From: Clostridiales bacterium UBA4080
GTDB taxonomy: Bacteria > Bacillota > Clostridia > Lachnospirales > Vallitaleaceae
Direction of reading: 5' to 3'
Assembly: GCA_002381865.1 (NCBI GenBank)
Contig: DFYO01000012.1
Location: 1-26,048 of the forward strand
Length of the DNA stretch: 26,048 bases
Shown: one piece after another, positions 14,036-22,588 of the stretch
How positions within the stretch are numbered: the stretch's first letter is position 1
Layout of the letters: each line of letters opens with the position of its first letter
Made by a program: the position numbers and the translations under genes
The notes under the pieces: generated by a model
The model's database searches: none
What the model saw: the letters and a program-made list of their open reading frames with translations, nothing else
Told to the model about the DNA's origin: nothing

Positions 14036-15088
14036 ATGAAAACGACAAAGAAAATTTCAGGACTAATAATGCTCCTGGCTCTAACCCTATTTATTACTTC
14101 GACAATTCCGCTGGTTTCACACGCTGAAGAAATTGATTTTACTGCTCCTAGCTCTCTTAAGGCTTTTGAAGGACAGCTTAAAGACTACGCAGTTGTAAAA
14201 AAATCCTTAGAAAACAATTTTCTATTAGTAACAATTAACAACACGGATATTGCTCTAAACATTACAGAGGAAACCCTTGCAATTGACTCAAAAACAGGTA
14301 TAGCGGCTTCTATATCAGACCTAAAAGCAGGTGATAATATATTTGTTTATTACAGTGCTGTAATGACAAAAAGTCTTCCCCCACAGTCTCACGCAATTGC
14401 TATAATTACTCAAACAGAGCCAAATAAAAGCCATGCCGAGCTCTTCACTGTAAGAGAAATTATCTCAAGAAAGGATGGCTTAGTACGTGCCCTTAACAAA
14501 GAGGGTGATCTTATAGTTGCATTCTCAAAGGATATTTCCTTAACTCCTTATAAAACCAAGCAGCTTGTAGCCTTAGAGGATATTCAGGTTGGCACACAAT
14601 TGTTTATATGGTATGAGATTGTTGCTCTAAGCTATCCCGGCCAGACAGGTGCAACCAAGGCAGTTATTGTTGGTCAAGCGGAGGGCTTAGGTGTAAGAGC
14701 GGTATATACTCCAATTAGCGGAGCCACTGCCACAAAGCTTTTTATTCAAAACAAAGCAATGGAATTATCACAAAAGCCCTTAATAGATAAAAACGGTCTT
14801 TTAATGATTCCTTTACGAGCTGTTGCTGAAGAATTAGGTTTTAAGGTAACATGGAATAATAATGAAAGAAGTGTCTTTTTAGATAATAGTCTTGTAAATA
14901 CAACACTAAAAATAGGAGAGGATGCTTATTACAAAGCAAGCAGTCAGGCTCTCGGGCTTACACAGAGCTTTCAGCTTGGTGAGGCTCCTGTGATAATCGG
15001 AAATACCACTTACGTTCCAGCTTCTCTTTTTAATCTTCTTTATAGTGATAATAATGCTGTAAAGGTTGAGGCTCCTGCACCTTTTTAA
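14036..15088 (+). CDS. Exported protein with C-terminal copper-amine-oxidase-N-like domain
   Basis: A 350-aa exported protein. The N-terminus is a Sec signal peptide (KTTKK, then a hydrophobic stretch to about residue 28, cleavage after SHA at 30). Residues about 35-215 form beta-rich repeats with two similar segments (DLKAGDNIFVYYSAVM and DIQVGTQLFIWYEIVA), suggesting two tandem small barrels. From about 240 to 345 comes a copper-amine-oxidase N-terminal (stalk) type domain: MIPLRAVAEELGFKVTWNN, then NTTYVPASLFNLL. In clostridia this module is common on surface and peptidoglycan-associated proteins and does not imply amine oxidase activity. No sortase motif or lipobox is seen. TGGAGG precedes the ATG. 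Its TAA stop overlaps the stop of the minus-strand receiver gene in the shared sequence TTAA, leaving no room for a terminator. Function unknown. Confidence 0.82.
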   Translation: MKTTKKISGLIMLLALTLFITSTIPLVSHAEEIDFTAPSSLKAFEGQLKDYAVVKKSLENNFLLVTINNTDIALNITEETLAIDSKTGIAASISDLKAGDNIFVYYSAVMTKSLPPQSHAIAIITQTEPNKSHAELFTVREIISRKDGLVRALNKEGDLIVAFSKDISLTPYKTKQLVALEDIQVGTQLFIWYEIVALSYPGQTGATKAVIVGQAEGLGVRAVYTPISGATATKLFIQNKAMELSQKPLIDKNGLLMIPLRAVAEELGFKVTWNNNERSVFLDNSLVNTTLKIGEDAYYKASSQALGLTQSFQLGEAPVIIGNTTYVPASLFNLLYSDNNAVKVEAPAPF

Positions 15089-15432
15089 TCCATTTTCGAA
15101 AGAACTCTTTCTAATTGAACTTTTTTTACAGGCTTAATCAAGTAGTCAAAGGCACCAATTTCGTATGCCCTGACTGCTTGATTAATATAGCTGCTAAGCA
15201 ATACAATCTCTGTTTTATTGTTAATACTCTTAAAGCTATTATAAACAAATCTCCAGTCCACAGTTTCGTCGTCAGTATCTAGAAAAATCATATCAACAGA
15301 ATTTTTTGCAATATATTTTTTTGCAGGTATTATAGACTCAAAAACCTCTATATTATGAATTCCCTTTAGCGATAAAAACATATTTTCAAAACTCTTGCTA
15401 TCAATTCCTCTTTCATATAATAGAATATTCAA
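15085..15432 (-). CDS. Stand-alone receiver domain with degenerate acidic pocket
   Basis: A single CheY-like receiver, last gene of the signalling operon. The phosphoacceptor Asp52 (DMIFLDTDD), the switch Ser80/81 (IVLLSSY) and the conserved Lys100 (DYLIKPVKK) are present. The magnesium-binding acid pair at the end of strand 1 is not normal: ILLYERG stands where ILIVDDE is usual, leaving only Glu7 and an Arg in place of the second Asp. Phosphorylation may be weak, or the domain may act as a pseudo-receiver. I chose TTG 15432 because AAGGGAG lies about 10 nt upstream and it starts exactly at the fold (MNILLYERG), giving 115 aa. The open frame continues to another TTG at 15522 with a Lys-rich extension and no clear site. 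It lies 96 nt after the SARP regulator and overlaps its convergent neighbour by 4 bp. Confidence 0.72.
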   Translation of the reverse strand: MNILLYERGIDSKSFENMFLSLKGIHNIEVFESIIPAKKYIAKNSVDMIFLDTDDETVDWRFVYNSFKSINNKTEIVLLSSYINQAVRAYEIGAFDYLIKPVKKVQLERVLSKMD

Positions 15433-15528
15433 AATAGCTTTTCTCCCTTCTATAAACAACGCAAATCTATTTGCTTGTTTTATAGTAGCACAGAATATCT
15501 TTACAAAGCCTTTACACCTCAAAAAGTG

Positions 15529-16464
15529 TCAAATGTTTTTTAGAATATCCTCATAAAAAATAGTCCTTTGCTCATTATTCTGTTTTCTATACTGAAAAAT
15601 CAGTTTTTCAAGCAAGTCCACGTACCTTATCTCATAATAGCTTTGAATAGTAGTAGCCCATGAAAAATAACGGTCTTCAAAGACTGTTCCTTGATAGAGC
15701 TGTGCTGCTTTTTCTAAACATAGCAGCATTTTTTCTTGAGAAGCGCTGTATCCCTGTTCTATAAGCTTGTTAAACTCAATCAAATCACAGGATATCTTCT
15801 CAATATCAATTCGCATCTTTCCCCTCTTAGATTCAATCGGAATTTTTATTCCCAGCTTTTCTTCCTGTCTCTTAATATAATAATATGCCATATATAGATT
15901 AGATAATGCATTCTCACGATTTTGATCAGGCCATAATGCCTCTGCAATTTTATCCTTGGATACATAGCTTCCATTTTCACTGATTAAGTAAGCAATCAGC
16001 TCCTCTGCCTTGCGTGTCCTCCAGCCAGAATTAATATCTTTTTTGTTATCTAGGATTCTAAATTGCTTAAAACAATTAATCTCAATTACATTTTTGCAGC
16101 TAATCTCAGTAATAGGCTTAATTCTTTCAATAGCTTTTAAAAGTCTGCTTTTAACAACTGGCTTAACAATATAATCTATAGCATTCACCTCAAATGCTTT
16201 AACCGCATAATGAGTATATGCTGTTACAAAAATAATATTAGGAATACAGTTAATCTCTGTAAGCCTTTCCAAAACCTGAAAACCATTAAATTGTGGCATT
16301 TCTATATCCAAAAAAAGTACATCCGGCCTAATGGCTTCAATTTCTGTCAATAATTTTGAGCTCTCTTCAAAGGTAGCAACAACATCAATTCCATCGATTT
16401 CCTCTAAAAGCATCTTTAAGCCTTGTATTGCATAAAATTCATCATCAGCAATTACTGCCTTCAT
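15529..16464 (-). CDS. Response regulator with SARP-type output domain
   Basis: A DNA-binding response regulator of the receiver-SARP architecture (COG3947 type). The receiver (1-115) has the acidic pair Asp7-Asp8 (VIADDEF), phosphoacceptor Asp53 (LFLDIEMPQFNGF), Thr81 in FVTAYTH and Lys101 (DYIVKPV). A winged-helix OmpR-like DNA-binding domain follows at about 145-220 (WRTRKAEELIAYLI, then SKDKIAEALWPD), and then the helical bacterial transcriptional activation domain to residue 311. GGGGAG upstream supports ATG 16464. Its start overlaps the end of the histidine kinase gene by 20 bp, so kinase and regulator are almost certainly a cognate pair with coupled translation. Targets are unknown; SARP regulators usually activate nearby operons. 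Confidence 0.9.
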   Translation of the reverse strand: MKAVIADDEFYAIQGLKMLLEEIDGIDVVATFEESSKLLTEIEAIRPDVLFLDIEMPQFNGFQVLERLTEINCIPNIIFVTAYTHYAVKAFEVNAIDYIVKPVVKSRLLKAIERIKPITEISCKNVIEINCFKQFRILDNKKDINSGWRTRKAEELIAYLISENGSYVSKDKIAEALWPDQNRENALSNLYMAYYYIKRQEEKLGIKIPIESKRGKMRIDIEKISCDLIEFNKLIEQGYSASQEKMLLCLEKAAQLYQGTVFEDRYFSWATTIQSYYEIRYVDLLEKLIFQYRKQNNEQRTIFYEDILKNI

Positions 16465-18175
16465 AAATTTCTCCCCTTTCCCTTGGCAGATTTATAGATA
16501 TTTTTGTGGCCTTGCTTTTAGAGCTTTCAATAATCAGCTCTGAATTATATATCATCTTAAGCCTCTTTTTAATATTGGCTAATCCCACTCCTTCTGTTTT
16601 TCCTTCTATTTGAATTTCTTCAAGTTTTTCCGAAGTCATTCCTTCTCCGTTATCTTCAATCTCAATATGATAAAAGCTATCTTTATTAACAACTCTAATA
16701 TCTATAGTTCCTCCTCCCTCATTTTTGCGAATGCCATGTCTTATTGCATTTTCTACTAAGGGCTGAAGCAAAAGCGGCGGAATCATAAGACCCTCTGCTT
16801 CTTGTATTTCATAATTTACAGCTATTTTATTTACAAATCTAGCCTGCTCTATTCGTACATAAGCCTTGACAAATTCAAGCTCCTCCTCAAAGGAAATATA
16901 TTTTTGTATATAATTAATGCCAAAGCAATGATGCATATAATTAGATAAATCCATCAATAGCTCCCTTGCTTTTTCAGGCTCAATTCGGCATAAGGTTGCT
17001 ATTACATTAAGTGTATTATATAAAAAATGGGGTCTTATTTGTGCCTGTAAAAATCCCAGTTCACTAAAAAAGGCATTTTCTTCCGCATTTTCATATAAAA
17101 GCAAAGCATTTTCCTTGTCCAGCTTGAGCTGTTCTTCTTCCTGCTTTCTTTCTGTGATTTCATATATTTGAAGTACCCAGCCCAGCCTGAGTTTATTTTT
17201 ATTTTCAATTGCTGCTATTGTGGCTTCAAAAAATCTTGTTTCATTATTAGAGAAACATTCTACTTCTTTTTTACACGCTGTTTTCTCTTTAATTATTTCA
17301 AGCAGCTTTGGGTTATGAGATAGCACTTCGTAAATCGATTGCCCGGTAATTTTCTCTTTTTTTAAATTCAGATTATTTATAGCTGACGGATTAATATCAA
17401 TTATTCTAAATAAATCATCATACACAATAAATCCAGCCTTAACCTCATTGATTATATGCCTGAGTGCAATAGGCATAATATCAAATAGCCCATGTCTGAA
17501 TATTGCATAGGTTAAAAATATTCCCGTAGCTGTAAAACCAAATATAGTTGTATCAATATTATAAAAATTAATCCCAATATTATTTAAAAAAGTAGTTAAG
17601 GTTGGTATCAGCAATCCTATTAACAAATATCCAGCCTGTATTCTAAAGCTAAAAGCTTTGTCTAAGCATGCTTTTAAGAGCAAGCTAATCGTTATTATCG
17701 TAATTGAAAAATTATAAATTGCAAAAGGAAGCATTGTAAGCCCAAATTTTTTACTAATAGTCGGAACTATGCCTTCAAGCTCAAGATGAATATCTTGTCT
17801 AATTAAGCCATGAGCAGAGTCTGTCCAAATTAATATATTTAGAATTATTGGTATTATTAAGAGGATAAAAGGCAAATATTTATTATTTAAAAGCTTGTCC
17901 CTTTCCAAAAAACTAGCAGCCAAATATAAATAAAGCACAGGAATAATCATAATTGGTATATATTGAATATTTGCGAAAATAAGCTTATGTTTAATATCTA
18001 AAACCGAGAATTCTAAGCCTTGGGCAATAGACCAAAGTAAAACCATGCTCAATATACCAAGAAAATAATTGGCGCCCAATTTTTTTCTGTGTTTAAAAAT
18101 ATAGCCGAATAAAATCAAAACTATCACAAATATTGTAATTGTTACTATATGATATGCATACCATTTGAAGACCAA
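16445..18175 (-). CDS. Membrane sensor histidine kinase, 7TM-PAS-LytS type
   Basis: A sensor kinase of 576 aa. Residues 1 to about 230 hold seven hydrophobic segments of the HisKA_7TM kind (QYIPIMIIPVLYLYLAASFL is segment 3). A PAS domain follows (about 240-345, GFIVYDDLFRIIDINPSA). The kinase core is of the LytS/YehU type (His_kinase, PF06580): phosphoacceptor His383 in QIRPHFLYNTLN, Asn476 in the N box (PLVENAIRHG), then DNGEGM (508-513) and GVGLANIKKR (529-538). The start is TTG at 18175, 6 nt after GGAGGG; no better ATG exists near it. It is the second gene of the operon, 44 nt after the GGDEF gene, and overlaps the SARP regulator. The ligand is unknown; 7TM kinases of this sort sense membrane-soluble or extracellular signals. 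Confidence 0.9.
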   Translation of the reverse strand: MVFKWYAYHIVTITIFVIVLILFGYIFKHRKKLGANYFLGILSMVLLWSIAQGLEFSVLDIKHKLIFANIQYIPIMIIPVLYLYLAASFLERDKLLNNKYLPFILLIIPIILNILIWTDSAHGLIRQDIHLELEGIVPTISKKFGLTMLPFAIYNFSITIITISLLLKACLDKAFSFRIQAGYLLIGLLIPTLTTFLNNIGINFYNIDTTIFGFTATGIFLTYAIFRHGLFDIMPIALRHIINEVKAGFIVYDDLFRIIDINPSAINNLNLKKEKITGQSIYEVLSHNPKLLEIIKEKTACKKEVECFSNNETRFFEATIAAIENKNKLRLGWVLQIYEITERKQEEEQLKLDKENALLLYENAEENAFFSELGFLQAQIRPHFLYNTLNVIATLCRIEPEKARELLMDLSNYMHHCFGINYIQKYISFEEELEFVKAYVRIEQARFVNKIAVNYEIQEAEGLMIPPLLLQPLVENAIRHGIRKNEGGGTIDIRVVNKDSFYHIEIEDNGEGMTSEKLEEIQIEGKTEGVGLANIKKRLKMIYNSELIIESSKSKATKISINLPRERGEIYEGSNC

Positions 18176-18219
18176 GCTTTACCCTCCTTTCTTTTATCTA
18201 ATCAAAACCCCATACTATT

Positions 18220-19194
18220 TTATATTATTTGATTTTTCCCATTTTTCTTAGCCTTATAAAGATTGTCGTCTGCCAATTGAATCAGCTCCATTGGACTTTC
18301 CCCTTCATACTGTTTAACTCCGCCACTAACAGTAATTTTTACAGCTTCATTAAATACATAGCCTTCAATGGATTGACGGATTCTTTCTGAGATATGCTTT
18401 GCATTTTCCAATTCGGTATTTGGAAATACAACCATAAATTCTTCTCCTCCATACCTTCCTGCCAAATCTATTTCCCTTATATTACTTTTAATAATTTCTG
18501 CAACCTTAGCAAGTACGTAATCACCAAAAACATGTCCTTTGCTATCATTTACCTTTTTAAAATCATCAATATCATATATAGCTATAGAAAGTGCATTCTT
18601 TGTTCTTTGTGCCTCAACAATGCTTGTATTTAAGTATTCAATTAAGGTTCTATGATTATTAAGCTTTGTAAGTCCATCCGTTGCAGACATCTCCGTCAGC
18701 ATTCTATTTTTCTTTTCAAGCTCTATTTGCGTTTCTTTTTTCTCAGTAATATCAAATACAATTCCAGCTAAAAACAAAGGCTTCCCATTATCGTCCCATT
18801 GAGTAATGCTTCCTCTGTCATAATACCATTTATAATCGCCTTGCTTTGTCTGAATTCGATATTCTGCCTCATACACTTCGCTTTTACCATACAAATGATT
18901 TTTCATAGCCTCCATAGTAACGGGATAATCTTCTCTATGCAATTTATCCACGAAAAACTGATATGTCACATGCTCAGGTATTTCACTTTTTTCATATCCT
19001 AAGGTAGTTACCTTCAACGGATTAAATGTCACCGTATTTGTAACAATATCCCAATACCAATGTCCCAAATTTCCAGTCCATGCATATTCAAGCTTTGCTT
19101 CCTGATTTTTTTCTTTTAGCAATTCCTTGTTTAACCTTTCAAGCTCCTCAATACGACCTATAAGCTCTTCCTTAGATTGTTTTAAATAATCCAT
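18220..19194 (-). CDS. PAS-GGDEF diguanylate cyclase
   Basis: Predicted soluble diguanylate cyclase making c-di-GMP from two GTP. Residues 1-35 are a charged coiled coil. A PAS fold follows at 38-150 (GHWYWDIVTNTVTFN, then DYKWYYDRGSITQWDD, ending IVFDITEKKE). The GGDEF domain spans 165-324, with the active-site GGEEF at 249-253, metal-binding Asp in AIYDIDDFKKVND and an RxxD inhibitory site (Arg240-Asp243) exactly five residues before the active site. All catalytic residues are present, so activity and product inhibition are expected. AAGGAGAGAG supports the ATG. It is the first gene of the four-gene operon, 44 nt ahead of the kinase, and has an extended -10 promoter. Joint expression would allow c-di-GMP synthesis and kinase signalling to respond together. 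Confidence 0.92.
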   Translation of the reverse strand: MDYLKQSKEELIGRIEELERLNKELLKEKNQEAKLEYAWTGNLGHWYWDIVTNTVTFNPLKVTTLGYEKSEIPEHVTYQFFVDKLHREDYPVTMEAMKNHLYGKSEVYEAEYRIQTKQGDYKWYYDRGSITQWDDNGKPLFLAGIVFDITEKKETQIELEKKNRMLTEMSATDGLTKLNNHRTLIEYLNTSIVEAQRTKNALSIAIYDIDDFKKVNDSKGHVFGDYVLAKVAEIIKSNIREIDLAGRYGGEEFMVVFPNTELENAKHISERIRQSIEGYVFNEAVKITVSGGVKQYEGESPMELIQLADDNLYKAKKNGKNQII

Positions 19195-19243
19195 AATAAT
19201 AGCTCTCTCCTTAATAAAGATTTTAAGTCTTTTAATAGCTTTA

Positions 19244-19252
19244 ATTATAACA
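19244..19252 (-). promoter_or_regulatory. Extended -10 promoter of the signalling operon
   Basis: On the minus strand TGTTATAAT (plus 19244-19252) is an extended -10 with perfect TATAAT, about 50 nt upstream of the GGDEF start. No clear -35 is present, which is usual for extended -10 promoters. Confidence 0.5.
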
Positions 19253-19442
19253 CATATAGCCTACTTCTGAGTTTACTAAAATCAACCAATAATAAGCTAA
19301 ACTAGTAAATTGTTACAACCAAAAAAGTCTTAAGCTACAGCATTGTAATCTGACAATTAAGATTTAATCACTTAGATATATCCTTTTATTCAAATTATAT
19401 TCTGTAAGTTAAGACTGTTTTTAAGTACCTATAATTATTTTG

Positions 19443-20333
19443 TTATGCAAGGCTTTTAGTGGCATTATCCCTAAGTTGTGATACCGAATATATAGCAAGT
19501 GCTGACCAAATAAAGCAAAAACCTATCATATCGATATATGTAAAGCTTTCCTGATACATAAAAATTCCAATAAAAAGGTTTATGGTTGGAGAAATATACT
19601 GTACAAATCCAAGCACTGACATTGGAAGTCTTTTAGCACTGCTTGCAAATAGCATTAACGGTATAGCCGTTACTACTCCCGAACCTATAAGCAAAAATAT
19701 CGTTATGCTGCTTTCGCTTTGAAATGCACTAGCACCTGCAAGCTGTCTGCTGGCCATATATGCCAGTGCTAATGGCGTGAGCATAATCGTCTCTAGTGTA
19801 AGCCCTGTAATTGAATTGGCTTTTATTACTTTCTTAGTCGCTCCATACAACCCAAAGGAAATAGCAAGCCCTAAGGATACCCATGGAATTTGTCCAAATT
19901 GAAGAGTTTTAATTAATACACCAATAGCAGCAATTATTAATGCTGCTGCCTGCCAAAGGTTTAGCTTTTCTTTGAAAAGCACCACTCCAAGCGCTACTGC
20001 AAATAAAGGATTGATATAGTAACCCAGACTAGCTTCAAGTATTTTGTCTGAATTAACCGCCCATATATATAGCCCCCAGTTAAATGCAATCAGCACTGAG
20101 GCAATAAAAATAAATATCATCTGTTTTTTATCTTTAAGTAAAGCCTTAAGCTCCTGCCATTTTTTTGTAATTCCTATAATTGCAATTGTAAAAGCAAAGG
20201 ACCACACAATTCGGTTAGCCAAAATTTCAAATGAAAATACATTATCTATAAGCTTCCAATATATCGGCAATATTCCCCATAAGACATACGCAGCAAATGC
20301 ATATACTATTCCTGCTGTTCTTTCGTTATTCAT
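19443..20333 (-). CDS. rarD: RarD-type EamA transporter
   Basis: A ten-helix inner-membrane transporter of the RarD branch of the EamA/DMT superfamily; E. coli RarD was linked to chloramphenicol sensitivity, but the physiological substrate is unclear. The 296-aa length is typical. RarD marks are AYVLWGILPIYWKLID, ILANRIVWSF, FNWGLYIWAVNSDKILEASL, GYYINPLFAVALGVVLF and the late LGFVQYISPTINLFIGI. Basic loops such as ITKKWQELKALLKDKKQ lie on the cytosolic side. AGGAGATACAGG gives the ATG a good site. It follows the OYE-type oxidoreductase on the same strand after 138 bases; no terminator with a T run is visible between them on that strand, so they could share a transcript. Confidence 0.9.
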   Translation of the reverse strand: MNNERTAGIVYAFAAYVLWGILPIYWKLIDNVFSFEILANRIVWSFAFTIAIIGITKKWQELKALLKDKKQMIFIFIASVLIAFNWGLYIWAVNSDKILEASLGYYINPLFAVALGVVLFKEKLNLWQAAALIIAAIGVLIKTLQFGQIPWVSLGLAISFGLYGATKKVIKANSITGLTLETIMLTPLALAYMASRQLAGASAFQSESSITIFLLIGSGVVTAIPLMLFASSAKRLPMSVLGFVQYISPTINLFIGIFMYQESFTYIDMIGFCFIWSALAIYSVSQLRDNATKSLA

Positions 20334-20360
20334 CCTGTATCTCCTGTTTTAAACTTAGGC

Positions 20361-20378
20361 AAGAGCTTAATAGCTCTT
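20361..20378. other. Perfect 7-bp hairpin upstream of rarD
   Basis: AAGAGCT-TAAT-AGCTCTT. It is followed by TATTTT on the plus strand, where no gene runs in, and lacks a T run on the minus strand. It may be a leader or regulatory structure of rarD. Confidence 0.35.
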
Positions 20379-20445
20379 TATTTTAATTTCTTAGCTTAAG
20401 TATAAAATCAATCCTAAATTGTGTCAACCGTTGACAAAGGGATGT

Positions 20446-20471
20446 AACAGGGGGATGGCGTTATTGTCTCC
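20446..20471 (+). repeat. Degenerate REP-like element after the OYE-type gene
   Basis: AACAGGGGGATGGCGTTATT followed by GTCTCC aligns over 26 positions to the arm at 25925-25950 with about eight differences. It abuts the stop codon of the oxidoreductase gene. A smaller inverted repeat (TGTCAACCGTTGACA) lies just upstream at 20422-20436. Confidence 0.5.
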
Positions 20472-22409
20472 CTAAAAAACAAATGCTTTAGTATATCCAT
20501 CATTAATAGCTTCAACAATTCTTCCTCCCATTGAAGCATCTCCTAATACTCTTACCCTTTCGCAGGCTCCCTCAAGACTTGCTACTAGTTCTTTTTTCGG
20601 CATTACTCCAATTGCTAGCACAATTGTATCTGCTTCAAGAAGAATCTTTTCGGAGGTTGTTCTGTTTAATAGTAAGGCACCTTTTGCTGTTACTTCTATC
20701 AGTTGATGGTTAGGGATAAATTGTGGGTTATGCTTTTGCAGTCTGCTCATCAAATCATACAAAATTGTTTTATAAATGCTGCCTCCAATTTGCTCCTCCA
20801 TCTCAACTACTGAAATTTTGTGCCCGTCCAAAGCTAATTTTTCTGCTGTCTCTAAACCTGTAAGCCCTGAACCGATTATTGCAACCCTGCCCTGTACTTC
20901 AACTTTTCCACTCAATACTTCCTCAGCTTTAACAACTTTACTATCTTCTATCCCCGGCAGCTTGGGTACTATTGGTCTTGCTCCACATGCAATGAAAACT
21001 CCTTCAGGCTTTAGTTCTTTTATTATTTCTGCATTAACCTCAGTATTAAGCTTAATTGTAATATTTTTTTCTGTTTTAATCTGTTCTATCATACTATTCG
21101 TTAGCATAGTAAGTTTATCCTTAAATGGCGGCTTATCAGCAATATTAAGTGTTCCTCCTAATTGAGCTGATTTTTCAAATAATACTACTCTAAAATCCCT
21201 CTTTGCTAGAACCCTAGAAGCCTCCATGCCAGCCGGACCTCCTCCAACTACAGCTACCAATCTATTGTCCCCATCTCTTTTTATATTTTCAAATTCCCTT
21301 TCGCGCCCCAATTCTGGATTAACTGCACATTTAATATGCCCGCCCCTTCCTAATTCATTAAAGCAATAAAGACAGCCAATACAATTACGAATCTGATTTT
21401 CTCTTCCATCCTTGGATTTGTTTGCCCATTCTGGATCAGCCAAATGGCCTCTTGCAATTCCAACAAAGTCACAAACCTTATCTTCTAGAAGCTGTTCAGC
21501 TGCGTCGGGCTTTTTAATATTATTTACAGCAATAACCGGAATCCCAACCTTCTCCTTAATGGCTGCTGCAATCCCTTTTTTCCAGCCCTGCTCATAGGAA
21601 CCTGGCTCAATAATTGTTAATGAGCTTTCATATATGCCTGTGCTGACATTAATAACATCTATCGAGCAATCCTCTAGCCTTTTTGCTATTTTAATACTAT
21701 CTTCAAGCTTTAAGCCACCTTCAACAAACTCATCTGCACTTATTCTTACACTAATTATAAAGTCTCTCTTGCAAACCTGTCTTATACCTGCAATAATTTC
21801 CTCAACAATACGAATTCTATTGTCAAAGCTTTCTCCATACTGATCTGTTCTTTTGTTGGTATAGGGTGAAAGAAATTGATTTATCAAATACCCATGTGCC
21901 GCATGTATTTCTATTCCATCAGCTCCAGCGGCTTCTGAAATAGCTGCCCCCTTAACAAATGCCTTTACAATATTTTCACACTCCTGTGTGTTTAATTCAC
22001 GTGGCATTTCACCTGTAACCTTACACATTATAGCAGATGGTGCTACTATTTGTTTTCCGCCAATTAATTCACTTTTTGTTTCTCTTCCTGGATGATGTAG
22101 CTGTACAAGTATTTTTGTATCATACTTATGAACGGTATCTACGAGTCTTTGAAGCTGTGGAATTACCCTTGGATTTGTAACCGATAACTGACAATGGGTT
22201 CCAACTCCGTATTCATCATCAATTCTGGTAATTTCAGTTATAATTAGCCCACAACCTCCTTTTGCCCTCTCCTCATAATAACGAATCATATTTTCACCCG
22301 CCTCTAAGGTTGATGTTGCAAGTGAAACCCCTACTGCTGGCATTACAATTCGATTTTTTAGTACTAGCTTTCCAATTCTACCTTTCTCAAATAGCTTTTG
22401 ATACTTCAT
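20472..22409 (-). CDS. Old-Yellow-Enzyme/FAD oxidoreductase (2-enoate / 2,4-dienoyl-CoA reductase type)
   Basis: A 645-aa flavo-iron-sulfur enzyme, predicted to reduce activated C=C bonds with NAD(P)H. The N-terminal FMN TIM barrel (1-335) has KNRIVMPAVG, QLHHPGRET, the substrate-pocket IEIHAAHGYLINQFLSPYTN and the YGESFDNR segment (usually YGGS). Cys343/346/349/361 (CIGCLYCF ... HIKC) bind one [4Fe-4S] cluster. Then comes an FAD domain (VVGGGPAGMEASR, 387-399) and an NAD(P)-binding half (VAIIGSGLTGLETAEKL). This order is shared by 2-enoate reductase, FadH, trimethylamine dehydrogenase and bile-acid BaiCD/BaiH; substrate cannot be read from sequence. ATG 22409 follows AGAGAGGTG; the frame is open 10 codons further without a site. 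It diverges from a PucR-type regulator, which probably controls it, and is followed by rarD. Confidence 0.9.
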   Translation of the reverse strand: MKYQKLFEKGRIGKLVLKNRIVMPAVGVSLATSTLEAGENMIRYYEERAKGGCGLIITEITRIDDEYGVGTHCQLSVTNPRVIPQLQRLVDTVHKYDTKILVQLHHPGRETKSELIGGKQIVAPSAIMCKVTGEMPRELNTQECENIVKAFVKGAAISEAAGADGIEIHAAHGYLINQFLSPYTNKRTDQYGESFDNRIRIVEEIIAGIRQVCKRDFIISVRISADEFVEGGLKLEDSIKIAKRLEDCSIDVINVSTGIYESSLTIIEPGSYEQGWKKGIAAAIKEKVGIPVIAVNNIKKPDAAEQLLEDKVCDFVGIARGHLADPEWANKSKDGRENQIRNCIGCLYCFNELGRGGHIKCAVNPELGREREFENIKRDGDNRLVAVVGGGPAGMEASRVLAKRDFRVVLFEKSAQLGGTLNIADKPPFKDKLTMLTNSMIEQIKTEKNITIKLNTEVNAEIIKELKPEGVFIACGARPIVPKLPGIEDSKVVKAEEVLSGKVEVQGRVAIIGSGLTGLETAEKLALDGHKISVVEMEEQIGGSIYKTILYDLMSRLQKHNPQFIPNHQLIEVTAKGALLLNRTTSEKILLEADTIVLAIGVMPKKELVASLEGACERVRVLGDASMGGRIVEAINDGYTKAFVF

Positions 22410-22464
22410 AATTACACCTCTCTGCCATATTTTTGTCATCTTGCTATATCCCTATTGTTTTAAT

Positions 22465-22471
22465 TGCACAA
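22465..22471. promoter_or_regulatory. Isolated TGCACAA site near the OYE-type gene
   Basis: A third copy of the heptamer that forms the inverted repeat at 22599-22628, 56 bp before the oxidoreductase start. It could be an additional half-site for the same regulator. A single heptamer may be chance. Confidence 0.3.
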
Positions 22472-22588
22472 TAGTATTAGCTATATTAATATGTTTCCCT
22501 TGTTAGATTATTCAACGCTACTAAATCAAACTATTGCTATTTATATAAGCGTTAGATATAATATTAGCATACTCATATAAGGCGTTCT

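Noticed and set aside
14036..15088. Copper amine oxidase enzyme
   Set aside because: Only the small stalk-type domain is present; the catalytic domain and TPQ tyrosine motif are absent.
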